Source of the DNA: Streptosporangium carneum
GTDB taxonomy: Bacteria > Actinomycetota > Actinomycetes > Streptosporangiales > Streptosporangiaceae
Assembly (NCBI RefSeq): GCF_027922005.1
Contig: NZ_BSEV01000006.1
Span: 1 to 64,000 of the forward strand
Direction: 5' to 3'
Length of the DNA stretch: 64,000 nucleotides
The stretch's first letter is position 1. Each line of letters starts with the position of its first letter. A program made the translations under genes and the position numbers. A model generated the notes under the pieces. That model saw only the letters and a list, made by a program, of their open reading frames with translations, searched no databases and was not told the DNA's origin. Below, piece by piece: positions 42,174 through 51,352 of this stretch.

Positions 42174-43286
42174 TCACGCGCCGAGCAGTTCCCACCAGCT
42201 GTCCGGCGCGGGCGCGTCGTCGGCGTCGACGCGGTCACCGGGGCGGGGAACCGCCAGGCGGACGTCTCTGGCCTTCGCCTCGCGCCACAGACGGTCGACC
42301 GGCTCGGCCCAGGGATGGAAGGCGAGGGTGAAACTCGCCCAGTGGACGGGCAGGAGCAGCTCGCCTCCCAGGTCGAGGTGGGCGTTCACCGCCTCCTCCG
42401 GGTTCATGTGGATGTCCGGCCAGCTCGGGCTGTAGGCCCCGACGGGCATGAGCGTCAGGTCGAAGGGGCCGTGCGCGGAGCCGATCCCGGCGTAGCCGTC
42501 GAAGTATCCGGAGTCTCCGGCGTAGAAGACCCGCCGGTTCTTCCCCGCGACGACCCAGGAGCCCCACAGCGTCGTGTTGCGCGTCAGGGTGCGCCCCGAG
42601 AAGTGCCTGGCCGCGGTCGCGACGAACCGCAGGCCCGCGACCAGCGTCTCCTCCTCCCAGTCCAGCTCGACGATCCGCGACCGGGGAACGCCCCAGCGCT
42701 CCAGGTGCGCGCCTATGCCCAGCGGGACCAGGAAGGGCGCCGCCTGACGGGCGGTGAGCGCGCGGACCGTCGCCATGTCGAGGTGGTCGTAGTGGTCGTG
42801 CGAGATCACCACGGCGTCGACCACGGGGAGGGCGGTCAGCGGCACCGGCATCGGGTGCAGCCGCTTCGGGCCCACCAGCGGCACCGGGGAGCACCTGTCG
42901 CTCCACACGGGGTCGAACAGCACCCGCCGCCCCTCGATCTCCACCAGCGTCGTGGCGTGGCCGTACCAGACGACGCTGAGGCCGTCGGCGGACGGTCGTG
43001 TCGAGGGAGAGGTCACCAGGGGGATCGGCCCCGGCGGACGGCGCCCGTCACGCTCGAGGAGCAACTCGCCGAGGAGCCTGGACATGGTGCCCGCCGGCAC
43101 CACGGCGCCGGGCACGGGATTGTGGAAGACGCCGTCGCGGAAGCGCGGCGAGCGGCGCATCCGCGCCAGCCGCTCGCCCTCCGCCCTGCCGCCGAGGGCG
43201 GCCCGGACGTCCCGCAACGCCCACCCCGCGGCGGCCAACGCCAGCCCGCCCGCGAGCAACCGCCCCATCGACCCGTTTCCCGCCAT
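42174..43286 (-). CDS. MBL-fold metallohydrolase (NAPE-PLD/UlaG-like)
   Basis: A 370-aa metallo-beta-lactamase-fold hydrolase, probably anchored by the N-terminal hydrophobic stretch (LLAGGLALAAAGWAL). The zinc motif is VISHDHYDHLD; further ligands are His in TAARHFSG and Asp in FYAGDSGYFDGY and His in LLPVHWASF. The start of the catalytic part, LSVVWYGHATTLVEIEGRRVLFDPVW, is typical of N-acyl-phosphatidylethanolamine phospholipase D-like and UlaG-like proteins. Substrate unknown, possibly a phosphodiester or lactone. ATG 43286 follows GGGAG. Confidence 0.88.
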   Translation of the reverse strand: MAGNGSMGRLLAGGLALAAAGWALRDVRAALGGRAEGERLARMRRSPRFRDGVFHNPVPGAVVPAGTMSRLLGELLLERDGRRPPGPIPLVTSPSTRPSADGLSVVWYGHATTLVEIEGRRVLFDPVWSDRCSPVPLVGPKRLHPMPVPLTALPVVDAVVISHDHYDHLDMATVRALTARQAAPFLVPLGIGAHLERWGVPRSRIVELDWEEETLVAGLRFVATAARHFSGRTLTRNTTLWGSWVVAGKNRRVFYAGDSGYFDGYAGIGSAHGPFDLTLMPVGAYSPSWPDIHMNPEEAVNAHLDLGGELLLPVHWASFTLAFHPWAEPVDRLWREAKARDVRLAVPRPGDRVDADDAPAPDSWWELLGA

Positions 43287-43411
43287 CCGCTCACGCTCCC
43301 GAGGTCCGTCCCACACACCCGAAGTGGCTCCGACCTTCCAACTGATACGCCCACGCCGGTGTTCCCGGCACGGCGCCGCCGGAGTGCGTGGTGACGGCAC
43401 GGTCACCGGCC

Positions 43412-46400
43412 CTACCGGCCGCAGGGCTCCTGGTAGGGATGGATCTCTCCGACCGCCTGTTCCCACTGCTCGGGAGTGATCGTCCCCCCGTCGAGTGAGC
43501 AGAGATGACGGTAGACCTCCTCCGGCCGGTAGTTCGCCAGGAGTATTCCGGTCTTGCCTCCGGGGAGGCTCACCCCGTACAGAGCGAGGGTCCGGTTGTC
43601 CGGACTGAACTCCATCCCCCATACCGATGAGCCTGGGTAGTCGGCCAGGTCCACGGGATGGTGCGGGTCACCGATCTCCCACAGGTGCACCTTCTCCCTG
43701 AGCTCTCCCGTTCGGCCTGCCAGGGTCCGCCTGTCGGGGCTGACGACGACGTCGTTGAACTCCTCGTCGGTGGGCAGCAACCGGAAACGTCGTGGGTGAC
43801 GGGGGTCTCCGACGTCCCACAGGGAGATGCTTCTGTCATCCTGAGTGACCATCACCATGGTGGAGTCGTTCACCACGTCCATGGATCGCACCTGCGCGAC
43901 CAGGAGATTGTCATTGACTTCGACGGGGTGCCGGACGTCGGTGAGGTCCCACATGCTGATCGAACCGGTCGTCGAGCGCCCGGTGAGAAGGCCTGTGCCC
44001 TGGTTGAACACGAAAGAGCCGAATTTTCGCCCCCTTCCCATGTCCGCCACTCGGAGGGGTCTTCGGACGTCGCTCAGGTCCCAGAAGTGGAATCCGTCGT
44101 CGTCGTAGATCATCAAGGATCTGCCGCCGAGGAAGTACGGGAGGATCTCCGAGAAGGAGGTTTCGGCGCGCGCGGGGATGATCGAGACCCTTGCCGGGTG
44201 ACCGGGATCGGCGACGTCCCAGACCTCGGCTCTCCTGCCGGGCCGATCCTCCACGACGAGGACACGCCTGTCCTCGGTGACGCCGACATGACCGATCGTG
44301 CCGGCGACGCCTGCACCGACGGCGAGACTTGACTTCTTGAGAGGACGGCGAGGGTCGTTGACATCCCACAACGCGAGCGACGACCTGTCCTGGCTGTCGC
44401 TGACCAGGGTGCGGCCTCCGGAAAGGAACGCGACCCGCCCCCAGAGTCGCGGGAGTGCGGAGGCGAGGGCAGGGTGGTGCGGATCGGTCAGATCCCAGAC
44501 CTGGGCCGGGCCCGGCCTGGGCACCGACACGGGGTCGCCGCTCACGGCCATCAGTCGGCCGTCAGAGGTGAAGGGGCTCCCCGGGACGACGAAGCTGGAC
44601 ACCTCGAAGCGCCCCGGAATGGGCTCCGGGCCTGCCCTGCTCCACAGTTGAACCTCTCCCACGCCACTGCCGCTCGCGATGACCTGACCGTCCGGGCTGA
44701 AGGCGACGGAGTACACGGGGGACCTGCCTGGAAGCCTGGCATGGACGCGGATCGCCGTGTTCTTCCCGGAGTCGTCGACCTCCCAGTGCTGGACGGCGCC
44801 GTTCAGGTCCGCGGCGGCGAAGGTCCTCCCGTCCGGGGCAAAGGCCAACCCCAGGACACCGCCCCCTCCGATGGGAGAGTTCCGTGTCTTCAAGGTCGGG
44901 TGACGAGGGGCCGTGACATCCCACACGGCCATCGCTCCAAGGCCACCGCTGGCGACGAGCAGGTTCCCCCGCGGGCTGAACGCCAGACTCTGGGCGGAGT
45001 CGGCCTTGAGGGTCGCTACGGGCCTTCGGAGGTCGGCGACGTCCCAGAGCCTGACCCTGGCGGTGCCGAAGCCTTTTTCCGTCGAGGCGCTACCCGTGGC
45101 GAGCGTCCTCCCGGCAGGGCTGAACGCGACGGCGAAGACGGTGGCGCCGTCGGCGCGGATGGTGGCCTTGACCGTGGGACGTCCGGGATCTCCGACATCC
45201 CACAGGTGCACGTCCCCCTCCCGTCCGGCGCTGGCGACCGTCTTTCCGTCGGAGCTGAAGGCTACGCTCAGCGGGACGACTGAGGGGCTGGCGAAACTGC
45301 CCTTGGCCACAGGGCGGTTCGGATCGGCCACGTCCCACAGCGAGAACGTGCGCTCGGTCTGGGCGGCGAGGAGGTGACCGGTCGGACTGAACGCGATGGC
45401 CGCCGTGTCGTCGGTTCGCAGCACGGCCTTGGGGGACGGCCTGCGCGGGTCGGTGACGTCCCACAGCCGAACCGTCCTGTCCCGGCTGGAGCTGGCCAGG
45501 GTGCGGCCGTCGGGACTGTAGAGCACGGTGCGCACCAGGTCGGTGTGGCCGGTCGCCGAGGTGGGATAGCCGGTGGTGTAAGAGGTGAGGAGGTTCATGC
45601 GGGCCTCCGGGGTGGGGGCGATCCGGTACGCCGCGAGACTCAGTCGCAAAGCCGTGGCGGGATCCCCTCCGCGCGTTCTGCCGGCCAGCTGGGCGATCTG
45701 CCGGGACGCGATGAGCCTCTCGCGGTCGGTCACGGCCTGACGTTGCCAGAGGAGCACCCCGGCGGCCACGAGAAGCAGGGCGAGAAAGCCCGCCAGGGTG
45801 ACCCTGATACGCCTGCGACGCCGCGCGTCGGCCTGCCGTCTCCGCCTGCTGGAGGTGAGGAACGCGGCGATCTCGCCGGGCAGGCCGCGGTCCTTGGCGA
45901 ATTCCAGGCCCTCGACGAGGGCGGTCCCGTCCAGCAGGTCACTGGGGTGACCGCTTCCGGCCCAGTGCACCCGCTGTTCCTCGGCGCGACGTAGCCAGTC
46001 GTGGAACTGGCGGTCCTCGTCGACCCAGTCGCGAAGTCGGACCCAGTCACGGATGAGCGCGTCGTGGATCAGTTCGACCACCGGCTCACCGGGCACACCA
46101 CCGGCTCCGAGGAGCATGCGGGTGATGAGAAGCCGGGAGCGCGTCAGGTGGGCGATGACACGGTCGACCGCCGGATCGACGACCTGTTCGACGGCCGGCT
46201 GAGCGGGCGGGGTGTCGGCCGCCAGGGCGCGGAGTGTGTCCAAGGGGAGTTGCTGGCGTGCGGCGGGGACCTGGCGGGACTCGTCAGCCGGTCGCACGAG
46301 GGCGGTGAGCACACGCTGCGCGATGCGCCACTCGTCGTCGTTCAGCTGGCTCAGGGCGGTGTCGCACCAGGTGGCGAGGCTGCCGGTGACCTCCCCGAGG

Positions 46401-47890
46401 CGCCGGTAGGCGTCATGGGTGAGATGCCCGTCACGGCGGCGCTCCCACAGTCGGCTCAACGTCAGCTCCAGAGCGGGAAGGAGGGTGACGGGGGCCGTCC
46501 TGGTCACGACTCCTATGGGGTCGGACGCGAGGATGTCGGTGATGATGCGTTCGGGGAGCTCAGCTTCGAAGCGCGCCCCGGCGGTCATGGCCGGACGGGT
46601 GATGATGGCGCGAAGATCCCCCACCCCCAGGCCGGCGGACACGTTGAGCACACCCGGTGTCACGGTCTCCAGGAGCTCGGGGAGAAGTGCCGCCAGCCTC
46701 GGATAGAAGTCGTCGCGCATGACCAGGATCACGGTGAGCGGGGCGTCGGATGTGACCGCCTCCATGAGCCGCGAGTGGACCACGAGATCTGCGTCGGCTC
46801 GCTGCCCGTCGACGCCGTGCTGGGTGAGCAGTTCCTCGAACTGGTCGATGACCAGCAGCAGACGCTCCTGGTCGGGCTGGGCGGCCAGCCTGCGCCTGGC
46901 CGCCGCCACGATGCCCTCGTCGGCGGCGCCCGGCAGGCCCGCCTGCTCCAGCTCGGCCAGCAGGCCGAGCCCCGGGCGCGCGAGCACCGGCAGCCACCGG
47001 TCGCCGACGGGCAGACTTCCCTCGGCCAGCGCCGGCAGGACGCCTGCCTGAATGAGGGAGGACTTGCCCGCCCCGGACGGCCCGAGCAACAGCAGGGCCC
47101 GATGCGACGACAGAGCGGCCAGCACCCGTTCGATCACAGCGTCACGACCGTGGAACCAGCGGGCGTCCTCGATCGTGAACGGCTCCAGGAACCGGTAGGG
47201 GGACACCTCCCGCACGGTCAGCTCAGGCCATGCCTCACGGAGGCTCTCCGTCGGCGTCGCGTAGGCGACGCCCGTGCTCCTGAGGTGGGCGTCGGGGGCG
47301 GAGATGGCGGTGACCATGCCGATCACCCAGCCGGTCTCCTCGTCCAGGAGCGGACCGCCGCTGAACCCCGTCGCCATGTCGTTCGCCCCGGTCAACTGCA
47401 GCAGGGGACCGGTGCCTCCGGTGTCCTCCGTCTCTCCGGTCTCCCCGGTGCCGGGAAGCACGTCACCGGCGACGCCGTAACCGAAGTGGCCTCCCGAAGG
47501 CGCCTGGGCGGGAAAGCCGAAGGCCCGGACGCCATGCCCTCTGGAGCCCTCCGCAGCCCCCAGGGGTAGCGCCGGAACACCCACGGGGCCGTCGCCCAGG
47601 CGCAGGACGGCGATGTCCTGCGCCTCGGGGGCTCGCCATGGGGCGGTGAGGACGTCGGCCTCGAGTCGTGGCGCGCCGTCAAGGTGGGGGAAGGCGAGCC
47701 AGAGGCGCTCACCGGGCCCGTGGCCCGCGGCGCGAACCACATGGGCGCAGGTGATGACGTGGTCGTCGCCGACCAGGAAGCCCGCTCCGGCCACACCGCC
47801 GCCGTCGTCGAGGACCTGGACGACGGCGGCGAGAGCTCCCCCGTCCGGGCCGCCTTCACGACCGGGGGAAACGGCGTCCGCGGCAGCCAT
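43412..47890 (-). CDS. Trypsin-nSTAND-TM-WD40 giant protein (conflict-system type)
   Basis: A 1492-aa multidomain protein. Residues 20-225: trypsin-like protease with intact triad H50 (ITCAHVV), D92 (AQDIAVL) and S177 (GFSGGPL). About 232-600: nSTAND NTPase, with Walker A GPSGAGKSS (270-278), Walker B LLLVIDQFEELL, and a helical regulatory part. Near residue 695 is one membrane helix (VTLAGFLALLLVAAGVLLW) flanked by an Arg-rich stretch. From about 780 on I count 14 WD-type motifs (RLWDVTDPRRP, HLWDVGDPGRP and so on), enough for two seven-blade propellers. Such trypsin-STAND-WD40 proteins are proposed invader sensors in multicellular bacteria. It lies 11 bp behind a Trypco1 gene. Confidence 0.92.
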   Translation of the reverse strand: MAAADAVSPGREGGPDGGALAAVVQVLDDGGGVAGAGFLVGDDHVITCAHVVRAAGHGPGERLWLAFPHLDGAPRLEADVLTAPWRAPEAQDIAVLRLGDGPVGVPALPLGAAEGSRGHGVRAFGFPAQAPSGGHFGYGVAGDVLPGTGETGETEDTGGTGPLLQLTGANDMATGFSGGPLLDEETGWVIGMVTAISAPDAHLRSTGVAYATPTESLREAWPELTVREVSPYRFLEPFTIEDARWFHGRDAVIERVLAALSSHRALLLLGPSGAGKSSLIQAGVLPALAEGSLPVGDRWLPVLARPGLGLLAELEQAGLPGAADEGIVAAARRRLAAQPDQERLLLVIDQFEELLTQHGVDGQRADADLVVHSRLMEAVTSDAPLTVILVMRDDFYPRLAALLPELLETVTPGVLNVSAGLGVGDLRAIITRPAMTAGARFEAELPERIITDILASDPIGVVTRTAPVTLLPALELTLSRLWERRRDGHLTHDAYRRLGEVTGSLATWCDTALSQLNDDEWRIAQRVLTALVRPADESRQVPAARQQLPLDTLRALAADTPPAQPAVEQVVDPAVDRVIAHLTRSRLLITRMLLGAGGVPGEPVVELIHDALIRDWVRLRDWVDEDRQFHDWLRRAEEQRVHWAGSGHPSDLLDGTALVEGLEFAKDRGLPGEIAAFLTSSRRRRQADARRRRRIRVTLAGFLALLLVAAGVLLWQRQAVTDRERLIASRQIAQLAGRTRGGDPATALRLSLAAYRIAPTPEARMNLLTSYTTGYPTSATGHTDLVRTVLYSPDGRTLASSSRDRTVRLWDVTDPRRPSPKAVLRTDDTAAIAFSPTGHLLAAQTERTFSLWDVADPNRPVAKGSFASPSVVPLSVAFSSDGKTVASAGREGDVHLWDVGDPGRPTVKATIRADGATVFAVAFSPAGRTLATGSASTEKGFGTARVRLWDVADLRRPVATLKADSAQSLAFSPRGNLLVASGGLGAMAVWDVTAPRHPTLKTRNSPIGGGGVLGLAFAPDGRTFAAADLNGAVQHWEVDDSGKNTAIRVHARLPGRSPVYSVAFSPDGQVIASGSGVGEVQLWSRAGPEPIPGRFEVSSFVVPGSPFTSDGRLMAVSGDPVSVPRPGPAQVWDLTDPHHPALASALPRLWGRVAFLSGGRTLVSDSQDRSSLALWDVNDPRRPLKKSSLAVGAGVAGTIGHVGVTEDRRVLVVEDRPGRRAEVWDVADPGHPARVSIIPARAETSFSEILPYFLGGRSLMIYDDDGFHFWDLSDVRRPLRVADMGRGRKFGSFVFNQGTGLLTGRSTTGSISMWDLTDVRHPVEVNDNLLVAQVRSMDVVNDSTMVMVTQDDRSISLWDVGDPRHPRRFRLLPTDEEFNDVVVSPDRRTLAGRTGELREKVHLWEIGDPHHPVDLADYPGSSVWGMEFSPDNRTLALYGVSLPGGKTGILLANYRPEEVYRHLCSLDGGTITPEQWEQAVGEIHPYQEPCGR

Positions 47891-47901
47891 GACCGTGTCC
47901 C

Positions 47902-48237
47902 TCAGCCCGTCACCTGGTCGGCGTCACCGCTCGCCCACCTCAGGGTGACCTTCAGATGGCAACTCGCCTCACTCTTGGTGATGACGGCTCCGGCCTGCGT
48001 GGCCAGGTCGACGCCGAACTCCACCTCGATCTCGTCCGGACCCGCCTGTCGCAACTGCTCCAGCACCGCCCTGGAGGCCTCCCTGACCGGGGCCAGGACC
48101 GACCGCAGACTCGACGGCAGATCCTGGATCACCTCGCTCACCCTTCCGGCCTTCACCGGTCCCTCGGAGATCACCGGAGCGGCTTCGAACAGGATCGTCC
48201 CCCCGTCTTCCAGAGGAATCCGCACACAACTGCGCAC
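47902..48237 (-). CDS. Trypco1 / CU044_2847-family protein
   Basis: A 111-aa protein of the trypsin-coupled domain 1 type. Marks: VRIPLEDGGTILFEAAP at the start, then a helix (LAPVREASRAVLEQLRQAG) and the family block PDEIEVEFGVDLATQAGAVI with a closing strand CHLKVTLRWA. Family members sit beside trypsin-STAND proteins, as here, and are thought to feed the protease or sense its target. GTG 48237 is chosen because AGGGAGGA precedes it by 7 bases; an AT-rich 54-codon extension to TTG 48399 looks non-coding. First cistron before the giant protein. Confidence 0.87.
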   Translation of the reverse strand: MRSCVRIPLEDGGTILFEAAPVISEGPVKAGRVSEVIQDLPSSLRSVLAPVREASRAVLEQLRQAGPDEIEVEFGVDLATQAGAVITKSEASCHLKVTLRWASGDADQVTG

Positions 48238-48395
48238 CGTTCGTTCCTCCCTGATCCACCGCGTCCACAGAATGACAGGCAACCGATCCGGTACGGCTGA
48301 CTTTCGGAAAAATACGCATCGAAATAATCGGAAAAAATATGATCTAACCAGCCGAAAACCACCTACAAGGACATTCTTAATCTTCCACGTGTACC

Positions 48396-48995
48396 TCAAC
48401 CGGTGCTTCGAGGAACCAAAAATGAGACAGAACGCCCGAAGGAAGGCGATGGGCTGCCTGCCTCCTCCACACCCCCATCCAGCGGCAGGACGGCGCAGAG
48501 CATCGTGCCTCCGCTTCTGAGCCCTATGGGCACGACCTTTCCGTCCGGCCGGACCTCCCCGTCAACGATCACCTCTTCAGGCAGGTCTCCCACGGGTACC
48601 GCGGGCACGTCCTGCCGGACGGGACACACGAGGAAAACGGTTGTTCCGTATTTCCAGACGTCGACGAAGACGGCCTGTTCCTTGTCGGCGAGTATCTCCA
48701 CGCCACTCTTGAGGGGGTTGGCGTAACCGACCACCTCCCCGCCCTGAAGAACCCCCGCGAAGTACCGCCGCCTGTCGGGTTCGCTCACATACTGCAGTAT
48801 GTCTTCAGCGTTCCTGGTGTAGTACTGCTCATAACACGCGTCCGTGAGCGACTCCACACTCATGGAGCCGCTCAGTTTCACGTCGTCGCCCGCACAAGAG
48901 CCGAATCCAGTGTTGATGACCACACTGCAGCCGCAGCCAGAGAGCCCCGCGGACATGATCATAAGAACCACGATCAAAGCCGAACGCAGTTTCAA
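48396..48995 (-). CDS. Hypothetical lipoprotein upstream of Trypco1
   Basis: A 199-aa secreted lipoprotein: signal SALIVVLMIMSAGLSGCGCS with lipobox L-S-G-C. The mature part has DACYEQYYTRNAEDILQYVS, VFVDVWKYGTTVFLVCP and GTMLCAVLPL, with four further cysteines. I do not recognise the family. Base composition is lower in GC than its neighbours. The start is TTG behind GGGGAG. It reads into the Trypco1-STAND pair with a 158-bp AT-rich gap that probably holds their promoter, so co-function is possible but not shown. Confidence 0.7.
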   Translation of the reverse strand: MKLRSALIVVLMIMSAGLSGCGCSVVINTGFGSCAGDDVKLSGSMSVESLTDACYEQYYTRNAEDILQYVSEPDRRRYFAGVLQGGEVVGYANPLKSGVEILADKEQAVFVDVWKYGTTVFLVCPVRQDVPAVPVGDLPEEVIVDGEVRPDGKVVPIGLRSGGTMLCAVLPLDGGVEEAGSPSPSFGRSVSFLVPRSTG

Positions 48996-49420
48996 GGGAA
49001 CTCCCCAAGGGACCTGAACCGCGGAGCGGTCACATGCCTCAATGCCGAACGGAGCTTTTCCCTATGACTTACGAGCGGAACGGAGAAACGTCAACCGAAA
49101 ACCGGAACACACTTCGGTCACGAACAGCCGACGCCCTCCTCCGGAGGAAACCGCGTCCGCCTTTCTCGCGAATCACATTTCACATCGGACGCACTTTCGC
49201 CGGAAACCATGAGGAGAGGCCCACGCCGCACCTCCGCCAAGAGCCCGTCAACCTCCGCACGCTCAGAGGCGTGACGGCGCGGCGGAAAGAAATCACTGAC
49301 CAGGGCGACCGAAAAAGACTTCCGTCGTCCGCGACGCGGCCCTCTCGCCCCTCCCTGCCAATCCTGGACGTCGCGGGACCACACCCGAACATGCGGCCCG
49401 CCCTCCGCGGGGGGCGGCTT
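48996..49420. other. Gap without a recognised gene
   Basis: 425 bp of lower-GC, A-rich sequence. Open frames exist on both strands but lack codon bias, ribosome sites and family resemblance. It must hold the promoter of the minus-strand lipoprotein gene; no clear hexamers were found. Confidence 0.5.
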
Positions 49421-49470
49421 GTCCTCAGTGATCCTCAGTGATCCTCAGCGAGCCTCGGTAAGCCTCAGCG
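49421..49470. repeat. 10-bp tandem repeat, five copies
   Basis: Units GTCCTCAGTG, ATCCTCAGTG, ATCCTCAGCG, AGCCTCGGTA, AGCCTCAGCG follow head to tail. The last unit contains the stop codon of the thiamine-binding protein gene (49465-49467), so the array forms its 3' end. Confidence 0.8.
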
Positions 49471-49767
49471 AGCGAGGTAGCTTTCGACGGCGGCGACCTT
49501 GGCCTCCAACCTGCCGTCCTGTCCCTCGCGGATGTCCGCCTTGAGCACGAGGCTGACCCGCCCGCAGCGGGCTTCGACCACCGCGACCGCGTCCCTCACC
49601 ACATTCATGACCTCGTCCCAGGTCTCCCCTTCGACCGTGGTGAACATGGCGTCGGTCCGGTTGGGCAGCCCCGAGGCACGGACCACCCGCACGGCCTCCG
49701 CCACGAGCTCGCCGACGTCCTCCCCCGTTCCGATCGGAGTCACACTGAACGCCACAAGAACCGACAT
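49465..49767 (-). CDS. MTH1187-family thiamine-binding protein
   Basis: A 100-aa protein of the YqgV/MTH1187 (formerly DUF77) family that binds thiamine and forms tetramers in family members. It starts [26 protein letters not shown] and has the ligand-side residues [21 protein letters not shown], where R/S-G-L-x-x and M-F-T-x-V-E-G are diagnostic. ATG 49767 is preceded by AAAGGAG at 7 bases; codons further upstream are non-coding. It lies downstream of the MOSC gene on the same strand, with 121 bp between. Confidence 0.9.
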   Translation of the reverse strand: MSVLVAFSVTPIGTGEDVGELVAEAVRVVRASGLPNRTDAMFTTVEGETWDEVMNVVRDAVAVVEARCGRVSLVLKADIREGQDGRLEAKVAAVESYLAR

Positions 49768-49888
49768 CTCACACTCCTTTGAAGTCCTTTGAAGAAGGTC
49801 TCCCGTTTGAAGAAGGTCTTCCGCGCGCCCTGAGGTGAGCCGCACCGGGTGAACCGGTGTCCCCAGGTACGGTTCGAAAGCGCGCTCC

Positions 49889-50620
49889 TCACGGAAGCAC
49901 CCGGCCCAAGCCGTCGACCACCGTCCGGTCGCCCTGCCTGACGACTCCCGGCCTGGTCGCCCGCACGATCACGCCGAACTTGTTCTCGTGCTCCCGGATC
50001 AGCCACTTCTGCAGTTCCGGCCAGCGCTCCCCGCCCTCGGGATCCCAGCTGGGCACGGCGCACCGGATGCAGGGACCCGCGTTCTCACCGGTCACGGCGA
50101 GCTCGACCTCTCCGACGGTGATCACGGTGCCGGGACCCCAGTCCTCCTCGGCGAAGGCGGGGGCGTCGAGGTCGAGGTGCAGGTTGGGCCGGAACCTGCG
50201 CAGGTCGACCGGGGCTTTCAACTCCTGCCCGAGCGCGGCCAGGGACGCCTCGAAGGTGACCAGCACGGTCGGCCCCCTGTCCTGCTGCCCGTCCGCCGCG
50301 CGCAGGCTCAGCGGGGTCCCCAGCGAGCGTGCCAGCGCCTCGGCGAGGCCGGGGTCGTCCCATCCCCAGACCTTCCCGTCGGGATCCGTCAACGCGGGCA
50401 CGTCCCCGTCGCCGTACGCGCTGCTCCAGTGGAGCATCTCGGCGCGCTGTCGTACGGTCAGCACCCTGCCCGCGTGGTTCTCCCTGTCGTCGACCAGGGA
50501 GTAGGCGCGGTCGCCCGCCATCCCCCGGTCGTCGAGCCGCGCCTGCTCGATCTCCTCGCCCCTGAGCGACTTGACCGGCCATCTCAGAACCCGCAGCAAG
50601 GTCCCGCTGTACGTCGTCAT
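49889..50620 (-). CDS. MOSC-domain protein (mARC-like)
   Basis: A 243-aa protein with an N-terminal MOSC beta barrel ([38 protein letters not shown], in pieces: [24 protein letters not shown]) and the C-terminal MOSC domain ([29 protein letters not shown]). The Cys in [14 protein letters not shown] is the expected molybdenum-cofactor ligand. Members reduce N-hydroxylated compounds or carry sulphur; the exact role is open. Leaderless promoter predicted (TATTTT, see 50627-50632). Divergent from nfi with only 26 bp between start codons. Confidence 0.9.
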   Translation of the reverse strand: MTTYSGTLLRVLRWPVKSLRGEEIEQARLDDRGMAGDRAYSLVDDRENHAGRVLTVRQRAEMLHWSSAYGDGDVPALTDPDGKVWGWDDPGLAEALARSLGTPLSLRAADGQQDRGPTVLVTFEASLAALGQELKAPVDLRRFRPNLHLDLDAPAFAEEDWGPGTVITVGEVELAVTGENAGPCIRCAVPSWDPEGGERWPELQKWLIREHENKFGVIVRATRPGVVRQGDRTVVDGLGRVLP

Positions 50621-50626
50621 GTCTTA

Positions 50627-50632
50627 AAAATA
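50627..50632 (-). promoter_or_regulatory. Leaderless -10 of the MOSC gene
   Basis: On the minus strand TATTTT sits at -12 to -7 relative to the MOSC ATG, so the transcript would begin at the start codon. ATGTCTTWA is directly repeated on both sides of this 26-bp gap. Confidence 0.55.
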
Positions 50633-50646
50633 GCGATCATGTCTTT

Positions 50647-51318
50647 ATGAGAGGACGAACCCCCCGCACCGTCGCCGAGGCCGAGGCGATCCAGGACGAG
50701 CTGCGGGCGCTTGTCGATCTGGCCGGCCCGGGGCCGCTGCGGCCCGCCAGGGTCGCGGGGGTGGACGTGGCCTACGACGGAGAGCGGCTCGCGGCCGCGG
50801 TGGCCGTGCTGGACGGGGCCACGCTGGAGGTCGTCGAGCAGGTGGTCGTCGGCGGCCGGGTGGCCTTCGACTATGTTCCCGGCCTGCTCGCCTTCCGTGA
50901 GGTCCCGGCCCTCGTCGAGGCCATGGGACGGCTGACGGTGACCCCTGACCTGGTCGTCTGCGACGGTTACGGCCTGGCCCACCCCCGCCGGTTCGGCCTC
51001 GCCTGCCATCTGGGCGTGCTGACCGGCCTGCCCACGATCGGCGTCGGCAAGACCGCCTTCGTCGGCTCCTATCCCGTTCCCGCCGCCGAGCGAGGCTCAT
51101 GGAGCGAGCTGACCCTGGACGGCGACGTCGTCGGCCGCGTGCTCCGCACCCGCGACGGCGTCAAACCGGTCTTCGTCTCGGTGGGCCACCGCGTCGACCT
51201 CGAAACCGCCTGCCACAACGTCCTGGCCCTGACTCCGCGATACCGCCTGCCGGAGACGACTCGGGTCTCTGACCAATTGTCACGTAAAGGTTTGATCGAA
51301 AATGTCACCTTCGAGTGA
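50647..51318 (+). CDS. nfi: Endonuclease V (deoxyinosine 3' endonuclease)
   Basis: DNA or RNA repair nuclease that cuts near deoxyinosine or inosine, 223 aa. Metal-binding motifs are clear: VAGVDVAYDGERL (first Asp), VAFDYVPGLLAFREVPALV (Y-x-P-G and Glu-type region) and PDLVVCDGYGLAHPRRFGLACHLG (second Asp, H-P-R). The C-terminal GVKPVFVSVGHRVDLETA is also typical. No ribosome site precedes ATG 50647, so it may be leaderless. Divergent from the MOSC gene; the ankyrin gene begins near its stop. Confidence 0.94.
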   Translation: MRGRTPRTVAEAEAIQDELRALVDLAGPGPLRPARVAGVDVAYDGERLAAAVAVLDGATLEVVEQVVVGGRVAFDYVPGLLAFREVPALVEAMGRLTVTPDLVVCDGYGLAHPRRFGLACHLGVLTGLPTIGVGKTAFVGSYPVPAAERGSWSELTLDGDVVGRVLRTRDGVKPVFVSVGHRVDLETACHNVLALTPRYRLPETTRVSDQLSRKGLIENVTFE

Positions 51319-51352
51319 TTTGATCCTGTCACCACGACGAAATGGGGTGACA

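Noticed and set aside
33498..43286. Secondary-metabolite gene cluster
   Set aside because: No synthase, NRPS, PKS or terpene cyclase; the genes are envelope and hydrolytic functions.
49034..49441. Possible 135-aa gene on the plus strand
   Set aside because: Arg/Pro/Thr-rich random composition, no ribosome site and no family resemblance.
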